From Clarkia xantiana subsp. parviflora (Eukaryota; Streptophyta; Magnoliopsida; Myrtales; Onagraceae): 64,000 nt of DNA. The notes beneath the pieces are model-generated. The model searched no databases, was not told the origin of the DNA, and worked only from the letters and a program-made list of their open reading frames with translations. Where the stretch lies: NCBI GenBank assembly GCA_036873135.1, contig JAPTYO010000002.1, forward strand, positions 23,772,452 through 23,836,451. The letters run 5' to 3'. Positions 11,077 through 19,700 of this stretch are shown here, piece by piece; the first letter of the stretch is position 1, and each line of letters begins with the position of its first letter. The position numbers and the translations under genes were made by a program.

Positions 11077-11400
11077 CAAGCTTGAGGGGGAGTGTTGGAT
11101 TTTGTCCTTGGGCTGAGTTCGAGGGCTTCGTCAACCTTGCTCTTCTCTTGTTTATTGTATTTGGGTCCGGTTGTTCTTTTTATGAGCTTTGTATTTTGTT
11201 TTGGACTGGGTTGTGTATTTCTTTTATTGCTGGCTTATTTGGTTCCTTGTAATTTGACACTATATTTTTAGACTTAGGATTGAGGGGGAGGACAGCCAGA
11301 TCAAGGAACCTAGTCTCAAGATCCCTCGACGTTTTGTCTTCTTTTTCTCGTTGCTCTGCTAGGGTTTCCTCCATTGATGGATTCCTTGTGTGATTTGTGA
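11077..11400 (+). repeat. Polypurine tract and putative copia 3' LTR
   Basis: The purine-rich TTGAGGGGGAG just before TGTTGGATTTTG (from about 11094) is what a polypurine tract followed by a 3' LTR looks like. No matching 5' LTR was found upstream of the gag start, so the LTR length cannot be set by comparison; the end given is approximate. Confidence 0.5.
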
Positions 11401-12069
11401 GGTTCTTGAGTGAAATTTGTCAACTTATGTTTGACCTAACGTGATTAAATGATTATAAAAAGACGTTTTTACCCTTTAATTAAAAAAAATTCAAGAGAAT
11501 TTCACATCTTGAAGCTCTAAGACTGATCATAACTCTTTAGTATTAAAATTGAAGATTGATCAGAACTTTTAGTATTACAATTCAAAGATGAGTGTACGTA
11601 TACGTGTACGTATGTGACTATACACATACAAAACCCAACAATCAAATTCCCCAACTCCGAGATCGGAAAAAACTTCGATTTTTTTTTCATTTGTTAAAAT
11701 TAAAAACTAGATTCGAATCTGGGGTTCAGTTTTGAAAAAAAAAATATGAAAAACTTAATAAAATTGATGAAGAAGTCAATAAATAACATGGAGAACATGA
11801 TAAAGATTGAATATAGAAAGGATATTTTGGACATTTCATCAAAATACAACCAAATTGTCACATTACAAACGTAGGTAACTAAAAAGTACATGTTTGAACC
11901 AAGCGATCACATTGTCAAACGTAAGTAACCAAATGATGTATTAACCCTATAATAGTGGAGGAATTCTTCATTTATTTCTCAATGCTTAATTAATCAATCT
12001 CTACAATTCGGTCGTTCATTCCATAACACAAATTGGAATCGATTCGTACAATTACTGTTTGTAGAAACA
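11401..12069. other. AT-rich non-coding cargo of the composite
   Basis: No gene seen. The stretch 11870-11960 resembles the ends of a repeat whose consensus concerns a GGTTACTTACG motif, but no partner end was found. Confidence 0.5.
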
Positions 12070-13108
12070 TTATTGTTCACATAACATCACATGTGTATAT
12101 ACACCTCTATCAGAATATAGCCTAGAAACACTAGAAATCAATTGGCACTCAAATCTTATCCACTTAAAGAAGGGCTGCAGTTTCTTTCTATCAGAATTGA
12201 TGCATCCAAATTTTATTCTCAGCTTGACTACAATCACCATTCGCAAAACAAGACAAACTTTATCTTCCTTCTCTAGAGTGAAGTATCTATTAACAGGAGC
12301 TCCGACCAACCTTAATACCATTAAGTAACCTAGGTATGAGGCAAATAAGTTGCATAGCCTCGGCCCCCAGCTTGAGCTTCTTCGGGTTCCCAACCTTTGA
12401 GCAAGGATGGTTGCTTGAGCACCACCCTTCAGCCGGCGTAAAGCTACCATTTTTCCTCCCCAAAAGGTCTTGACAATCCAATCAAGATCTGTAATGAATA
12501 AGGGTTAACAGGTATAAAACAAGATCTATCATCAAAGGTATCACTCGTTTTTCCATGCTCAATACAATTGAAATAAGTCATTAAAAAAAAACTGTTTGAT
12601 AACATAAAATTATGCATATTGAAACATGAGCATAAGAAAGATAAAGATAAAGCTCACACTTTCCACCCAGTAGACTTGTACACTTAATGAAATTGAAGTT
12701 ACGGTCCAGACAGGAAAATATGTAAAGCAAATCTCAATCGATCATGTAGATGTCTAAACAAGGCCATGGCTTGGAAATTGGCATCAAAGAAAGAAACAAA
12801 TTCTGACTAATATAGATTTTTAAAAAAAGACGCAATTTTCTAGATATAGTTTAGAGCAAATGCAAAAGAAAGTTCATTGAATATCACATTTGAACGAGAA
12901 ACATGAACTAACCATCTTGAGTCTCAAGCGGGTAATCCGAGCTGCATATCGAGGAACTGTACGCAGAGACGCATCGAGATAAAGATGTAGAGACACAACA
13001 GCCGGAGAGACGCACTAGCCACCTCTCATCTCTTCTCCTATCAACAGTGAGATCAGGAGAAAAGTAAACCAGCGACGCTTGAATGAAAACGCCACAAACG
13101 AAGATCAT
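12070..13108 (-). CDS. Hypothetical two-exon gene, function unknown (captured-gene candidate)
   Basis: A spliced model on the minus strand gives one frame: exon 1 13108-12913, intron with a GTTAGT donor and a TTCATTACAG acceptor, exon 2 12488-12070; together 204 residues and a stop. The donor and acceptor phases fit without a stop. The product has a hydrophobic N-terminal stretch, a Ser/Cys-rich segment and a basic central part containing KTFWGGKMVALRRLKGG. I do not recognise a family. It lies just inside the right inverted end of the Mutator-like composite, the usual place for captured host gene fragments in Pack-MULEs. It could also be non-coding or a chance open frame. Confidence 0.35.
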
Positions 13109-13219
13109 AAACTTTTTCTAACGGCGTGATAACACAACCCACTTGCTCAATAATAGTATGCCCTTTAGTTTTTTAATTGTTTCAGTTAGACCCTATTGGC
13201 TTCCACAAGCATCATGCTT

Positions 13220-14029
13220 CTAGAGCAAACTCGAAAGGTCCATGAATGTTTTCCCATGTTGCCAAAAGGGGTCTGAATTGAAAAAATGTATTACTAAGGG
13301 CCTGAATTTTGAGTTTTGTTGATAATCGAGTTTCCGTCCAAATTTGCTGTTAAATGTAACGGAAACACGTGAAATGACAGATTTACCCTTTTGCAATTAT
13401 TATACAATTTATCAGTTTAATTAATGAAATGTGAAATGTCTAAAATACCCCTGCAAACTAATTATGCCCTAAGGCCACCACGGCCACCGCCACCGACCAC
13501 CACCCCAGCTCCGGCGACCACCACTCCAGCTCCGGCGACCACCACCCCAGCTCCGTCAACCACCACCCCAGCTCCGGCGACCAAAACCCCCTCCGGCGAC
13601 CCAAAAAAGCTCCAATCGGAGCTCTGTGGCTCCGATTCCACAGAGCTCCGATCGGAGCTTTTTGGCTCCGATCAGAGCTTTTTTGGGTCGCCGGAGGGAG
13701 GTTAGGGTCGCCGAAGCTGATGGGTGGTGGTCGCCGGAGCCGGGTGGTGGTGGTCGCCGGAGCTGTGGTGGCTTAAAGGGTATTTTCATCTTTTTAGGTC
13801 AAACATGTGAGGGACACACTTTGGTCAAAGGGCATTTTCGGGTTTTCAAATTATTTTCGGTCACATGCTTGGCATGTGACCACTTTCCGTCACTTTTAAC
13901 AGAAAAAATAGACGGAGACCTCACTTATACACAAACTCAAAATTCAGGCCCTTAATAATACGTTTTTTCAATTCAGACCCCTTTTGGCAACATGGGCAAA
14001 CATTCAAGCCCCTATTGTGTTCATCACCC
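13220..14029. mobile_element. Mutator-like long-TIR element at the right end of the composite
   Basis: Inverted arms of roughly 100-120 bp (for example CCATGTTGCCAAAAGGGG at 13250-13270 and its reverse near 13975-13995) enclose a core with GGCGACC/GGTCGCC-rich sequence. The core includes tandem copies of a roughly 27-bp CCAGCTCCGGCGACCACC unit at 13505-13585. The subterminal part GGTCA-CATG-TGAGGG-ACAC is shared with the element at 30847-31365, so both belong to one family. The left edge is approximate and has no target duplication of its own. Confidence 0.6.
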
Positions 14030-14038
14030 TATAAATAA

Positions 14039-14849
14039 ACTTTCTAGATGGAGATCCAACCTTCTTTCCATGGATAGTATGGTTTTCCTTGTAAACTCTA
14101 TGATGTTTGATGTTCCCTCATATTTCATGTAGTGCACCATATTTGATGTTCCCTTGGCCATTCTGGGGTCGGCATATCCTTGCCCGTTTTGGGGTCCAAC
14201 ATACCCTTGGTCGTTCTGTGGTCCAGCATACCCTTGGCCATTTTGGGGTTCAACATACCCTTGGCCGTTCTGGGGTCCAGCATACCCTTGGCCATTTTGG
14301 GGTTCAGCATACCCTTGGCCGTTATGGGGTCCAACATACCCTTGGCTGTTCTGCGGTCCTGCATATCCTTGACCGTTGTTTGCTTGGTAGTTGGCGCTTC
14401 TCTGCTGGGGAACCCCCTTCCTTGGTATTGCTGATTGTTGGAATGGGTATACGCCTGTTGGTTTCCCCCCATTGATCTTGGAGGTGATACCTGATACATT
14501 GGTTGTTCCTCCCTTATGTTCACCCTCAGACACTCCCTTTTATCTAGCATGTCCTCCATAGCTACCATTAGTTCGGGCGTGATGTTGTATGTCCGGGGGT
14601 TTGTTCTTACTTGTTGAGGTGACTGGGGTTGTGGCCGGTTCACTGTTGGCTCTGGGTGGGCGTTTGTTGAGGAATTTTGTTCCTCAGGAAGTGGATGTTC
14701 CTCGTTCCTCACTTCTTCTCGTCCTCTTTCTACGGTTGCATGTTTGCTTACCGTGGAGCTTGCCTGCTTCCCGCTGCAGGTGCTTGGTTGCTTCCTCCTA
14801 CGGGTGCTTGCCAGCTTGCTCCCCCAACTTTCTTCCTATTTGCTGCCAT
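14039..14849 (-). pseudogene. Ty3/gypsy gag remnant with 27-bp tandem repeats
   Basis: Begins with an ATG at 14849 shortly after the primer site and LTR on the same strand. Frameshifts and a stop break it. A TPELMVAMEDMLDKRE stretch matches the gag N-terminus of the element at 49462-58766 (TPTMMTALEELLAFRK). From about 14390 to 14146 it carries about nine copies of a 27-bp unit coding for NGQGYAGPQ-like peptides. It stops at the edge of the Mutator-like composite. Gag in this clade forms the particle shell; here it is dead. Confidence 0.65.
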
Positions 14850-14885
14850 CAAGCGCAGGTAGTAGGCTACTTGTTTTTTGTTCGA

Positions 14886-14903
14886 ATCCAGCAGACGGCG
14901 CCA
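14886..14903 (-). other. Retrotransposon primer binding site
   Basis: TGGCGCCGTCTGCTGG directly follows the LTR end on the minus strand. The same TGGCGCCGTC core follows the LTRs at 16725 and 58088. Confidence 0.75.
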
Positions 14904-14904
14904 G

Positions 14905-15367
14905 TGTTTGCACACGAGTCTCCTTCGTGGGCTTCTTCTTCTCGAGCTCCTCCTTCTTGGGCTTTCTCCTTCCCTAATCTCTACTTCGTGGGCTTCTTCT
15001 TCCCGTTTCCTCGCTTCCCCTCCTTGGTTACCTGCAAATGGGCACCGAGGGGTCCTGGTAAGCCCACTCTGATTCTTAGAGAGAGGTAATGAGCTTAGAG
15101 AGAGTGATGAATTACCTTCAAATGAGAGAGGATATCTCTAGTCATAGAGTTCCTATTGGACCGCCCCGGTTCCAGTGATTTCCTGGTCCGGTTGTGGCAA
15201 TTTCGTAATATAAGTTGGCATTGACCGTAAATAAGGTGTGTTTGACATCGGTTCGACCATAGATAAGGTTGATATGGCTAAGTGTTGGTAAATGGCCACC
15301 AAGGGCAAGTCCCGGGCGAAATATTGATAGGGGGTAAGGGCCCGGGTGAAGGGATTTCGCCTAGGCG

Positions 15368-15403
<36 letters not shown>

Positions 15404-15573
15404 GGGGGATACCCGGGTTTCGGAGATTTCCGTCCCTCAGGGCTTTCTGGGTGGATTTTCGCCACTCAAGTGTTCTTTGGGCCTCGGGTGTCCGTTTTCT
15501 AAGTTTCGAATTATAATCGATCATGGCCAATTTATCGGGTCCAATTTATAATAGTTTGGGCGTATATCCAACA
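14905..15573 (-). repeat. Gypsy LTR (minus strand), single copy
   Basis: Runs TG to CA from 15573 down to 14905, starting TGTTGGATATACGCCC and ending GTTTGCAAACACA-like sequence before the primer site. The start resembles the LTR at 49232 (TGATGGATATACGCCC). The partner LTR is missing. It contains a 34-base G run at 15369-15402. Confidence 0.75.
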
Positions 15574-15716
15574 CATAACAAACACTGTAATCTAACATTA
15601 CACTCTACATTACAACACAACTAAACACTGTAATCTAACATTACGTTACGTAGCTCACATTACTTGTAATCTCATATTATAAGTAATCTCACATTATGTC
15701 CATCCAAACGCCCCCT
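15574..15716. mobile_element. Fragment of the ATGTGATATTAC TIR family
   Basis: In reverse complement it matches the left end of the element at 3023 (GATGGACATAATGTGA, then ACGTAACGTAATGTTAGATT). It ends abruptly at the gypsy LTR, so the gypsy element probably inserted into it. Confidence 0.65.
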
Positions 15717-16072
15717 AAGAATCTAAGACTAATGATTTACTGTTTGCGCACTTTATATATATAAAAGTTCTATTTATTAAAAAAAAATAAAAATATAAAA
15801 AAGGTCAATCGCGTACTTTATTCCCGGGGGGGTTCACGACACCGTACCGTAGAGCAAATATACCATTTATCAAATCAAACTAACAAAAATTAAGACTTTC
15901 TAGTTTCAACCCAAAGAAAAACTAAATTTAAGACCAAGCAAGTTGCACCCACGTTATTCATGTCATGTCACACCTTACTTATATATATATAATTTATATA
16001 GTTCTTATATATTATGTATAATTTATATAGTTGTTATATATTATGTAAAATTTATATTCATATATATAAGAC
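15717..16072. other. AT-rich spacer
   Basis: No gene or clear repeat boundary seen. Confidence 0.6.
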
Positions 16073-16077
16073 CTGCT

Positions 16078-16725
16078 TGATGGGCCATGGCGAAGGCCGT
16101 TAGGCCCCCTAACGATTGGCAAACGGCGACTAGGCCTGGTGGGCCAGGAGCTGGGCTGCTGGAAGGCTAAGGGCTCCGACTGAAGGAGGCCCCGACATTG
16201 AATGGCCCCGAGCAAGTATGGCTCCGATAGGGGAGAGCCCCGAAGATATCGGACCTGGACGTAGTCGGTCCCGATGTGGGAGTTGACACCACTCCCCGAC
16301 ACCGAATCCTCAACGATGTAACTTGGGAGTCTCCGATAATGATCGAGACTCGCCAGTAAGAGCACAATCCCGGAAATCTCGCCATGATCACAGTAGTGGT
16401 ATAATGGGCGAGATATGTGGGATACGAATAACTGTACAAGATACGTGGCAAGATATACGGCGAGATATGTGGGATAGTGGATCACAATCCAACCGCCTAA
16501 TCAGGTAACTGGGATAGCCTTTCCTCTATAAAAGGAGGGAAGTTATTCCAGATTAGGGTTACGCTTTATACATACACAAATATTGCTTGCTTGCTTGGTG
16601 GCCGCCGTACTTACGTTAATCATCGGAGAGGGATTCTGGGCCACTGCCCTCTATTCCCCTTCTGCAGGATTGCGAGGAGCTAAGGAATCCGTCACCGTAA
16701 CCGGAGCTCCTGCCGTGATCCAACA
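16078..16725 (+). repeat. 5' LTR of the Tat-type element
   Basis: Starts TGATGGGCC and ends CCAACA. A TATAAAA box at 16527-16533 marks the likely promoter; transcription should begin about 30 bp further on. Confidence 0.95.
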
Positions 16726-16726
16726 T

Positions 16727-16740
16727 TGGCGCCGTCTGTG
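16727..16740 (+). other. Primer binding site
   Basis: TGGCGCCGTCTGTG begins one base after the LTR end, where the tRNA primer would pair for minus-strand synthesis. Confidence 0.8.
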
Positions 16741-16793
16741 GGAATCGCAACAAAAAGCCAAAAAGTAAGTTTGCTTCCCTCTGATTTCATTCC

Positions 16794-19700
16794 ATGGCTG
16801 GCAACAGATCGCAACGCTCAGGCAAGCAAGTGCCGGCCACCAGCAATCCCCCTGAGGATGCTGCCCAGCATCAGGATCTGAGAGATGAGGGTGACAGCAC
16901 TCGCCGGAACGAAGCACCTTCCCAGAATCCGGAGCTGGCCAGGGTAGTGGCAGAGGCCATGCCCCTATTCATGGAGGCTATGGAGGCCCTCCTAGACCGA
17001 AGAGAAGCTGCTAGAAGGCAGGCCGATCTCCCGCCGCTCCCTCCGCGGCGAGATGCCCCCAGAAGGCAGGTGGACGACAACCTGCCGCCACCCCCTCCGG
17101 TGAGGGAACAACCCATTCCCCCTCATCCAGCACCGGCGGAGAATTTTGTGGTCGATGGACCAGGGCCAGTACAACAAAGGACTATTACCTTGAATGGTCC
17201 CCTCACTGCCGACCAGGTAGTAAAGATTGTGGGTATCTGCATGGGAGATCAGAAGCCCATGATGTCGGAATTGGGGAGTCAGGAGACCCATCCTTTCGTT
17301 CCCAGGTTGATCCATACCTTGGCCCCTCCAGGCTTGGGTATCCCGAAGATAGACGAGTACGACGGGGTCGCAGACCCGGTTCGCCATGTGCAGAAGCACC
17401 TGACAGCGTGCATGGGCAGGACCCCTGATGAGGATGTTATCTGTGCGTTGTTCCCGAGCACCTTGGGAGAGAAGGCGATGACGTGGTTCTACAGTCTGCC
17501 CACTGGATGTATAACCTGTTGGAAGGATATGCATCAGCGGTTCATCGCCCAGTACCAAGGACGTCGACGGCTGCTGAAGAGCGTTCGGACCCTGCATGAG
17601 GTGGTCCAGAGGCCTGACGAATCGCTGGCCCAATACTACCAGCGTTACACTGCTGGTATGACCGAGCTGGATGAGGAGATATCGGAGGGCGAGGCCATCC
17701 GCACCTTCATAAAAAACCTCAATCCCCCCTACGGCTCCGACTTACTTCACAGTGTCGCAGCCAAAAAAGTCTGGAACATGGAGGCGCTCCAGGCGAGAGT
17801 AAAACAGCAAATCGACGTCCAGGAGTCGAAGATTGCTGCCGGAGAATTGGCCCCTCCTAAGGGGCACGAACGAAAGCAGTTGTTCAAACCATTGGACAAC
17901 CGACACCGGAAAGATAGCTCCGAGGGTAGTCGGAATCGTGGACGCTCCGATCGGAGGGAGGATAGGCGTCCGACCAAGAGAGACAATCAGAGGGAGGAGT
18001 TTACCCCCCTCAATAGGCCTTTGAAAGAGGTCTTGGCGGTAATGGAGAAGCAAGGCCTCGCTCGTTTCCCCAAGAAGAAGGAAGGAGAAAAGTTGGGCTC
18101 CCGCACCGACCGTTACTGCCGATTCCATCGGGCCTCCGGTCATGACACTGACCAGTGTCGGGAGCTGAAGAAGGAAATAGAGAAGCTTATCCAGAGGGGT
18201 AAGCTGAAGGAGTTCGTGGGAGACTCGCGCTGCAAGCCCCGCTCACGATCTCGGTCAAGGTCCAAATCTCGATCGAGGTCCCCCAGGAAAAGGAGGTCCG
18301 ACGCAGAGCCTTCGGAGGGCCCATCTGGGTCCAGACAGAAGAGGATTATTAATGTGATCCATGGAGGGTTCGCTGCAGGAGGAGACACATCGTCTTCTCG
18401 GGAGCGTTATGCCAACCAAGTGCCAGTCGCAGTGGTTTTGGGAAAAAGGTCACGGTCGTGGACCCCGAAGGAGGAGATGGAGATCACCTTCTCGGCGAAG
18501 GATCTGGAGGGAGTAGAGACCCCCCACGAGGATGCCCTAGTAGTAACACTGGATGTAGGAGGATTTGAAGTGAAGAGGATCCTCATTGATGGAGGAAGCT
18601 CCTCCGACATCCTCTTCTCCGACGCCCTGGAGCAGATGGGGAAGAAGAAGAAAGATTTGCGGGAGGTCAACTTCCCGATGGTAGGATTTTGCGGCACAAC
18701 CTCTTATCCGTTGGGAGTTATTACGCTGCCTGTATGGTTCGGCAGTGGCTGGAAGATGGAGAAGAGAGATGTGGAGTTCGTGGTGGTCGAATCCACAGGG
18801 ACGTACAATGCGATCATTGGAAGAACCACTATCAACCCACTGATGGCAGTAGCCTCGACGGTCCATCAGAAACTGAAGTTCCCGACCGAGAATGGGGTCG
18901 GCGAAGTGAAAGGCGACCAGGTGGCGTCAAGACGATGCTATGTCAACGCCACGAGAAGATCAAGGAAGGAGGCTATGTCGGTTCTCCAAACAGACGCTGA
19001 CCCTCGAGAGGAGTTTGGGCGTCCCGCCCCCATGGAGGACCTGAAAGAAGTCGAGATAGATGGACCCGAGAGGAGGGTAAAAATCGGATCCGCCCTATCC
19101 GAGGAAAGAGCTCAGGAGTTGATCGCCCTATTGAAGGAATTCAAGGAGTTATTTGCCTGGTCTCCGAGCGATATGCCAGGAATCAGTCGGGATGTGATCG
19201 AGCATGAATTGAATATCGACCCCACAATCAAGCCGATCGCACAGAAGAGACGTCCGATGGGAACAGACAAGAGGATTGCAATCCAGCAGGAGGTTGGCAG
19301 ATTGCTCGACGCTGGGTTCATTAGGGAGATCCGATTCCAGACTTGGGTAGCCAACCCAGTACTGGTGAGGAAAAGCAACGGGAAGTGGCGGATGTGCGTC
19401 GACTTCCGCGACTTAAACAAGGCTTGCCCGAAGGACTGTTATCCACTCCCTCGGATCGACCAACTGGTGGATGCTACATCGGGGCATGAGCTGCTAAGCT
19501 TTATGGATGCTTACTCTGGTTATAACCAGATAAAGATGGCGAAAAAGGATGCCCCACATACCGCCTTTTACGCTGACAGTGAAGTCTTCCAGTACGACGT
19601 CATGCCTTTCGGCCTGGTGAATGCGGGGGCGACATACCAGAGAATGGTAAACAAGCTGTTCGGGGACATGATTGGGAGTACCATGGAGGCCTACGTAGAT

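Larger units (their letters stand above)
4785..14029. mobile_element. Large Mutator-like composite (9.2 kb) with 9-bp target duplication
   Basis: Both ends are flanked by the same nine bases, TATAAATAA (4776-4784 and 14030-14038). The left end starts GGGTTAAGAATACAATACGG and the reverse complement of the right end starts GGGTGATGAACACAATAGGG; the first 33 bases agree at about 27-28 positions. A second inverted match joins 4915-5040 and 13105-13215. A 9-bp duplication with long inverted ends is typical of Mutator-like elements. No MULE transposase was seen, so the unit is non-autonomous. Its cargo is a broken copia gag-pol and a two-exon open gene on the minus strand. Alternative: two separate MULE ends that moved the DNA between them once, or a chance AT-rich direct repeat. 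Confidence 0.55.

Noticed and set aside
14154..15089. Long plus-strand frames over the gypsy gag and LTR
   Set aside because: They are the opposite strand of the 27-bp repeat and of the C/T-rich LTR; the minus strand has primer site, gag motifs and LTR order.
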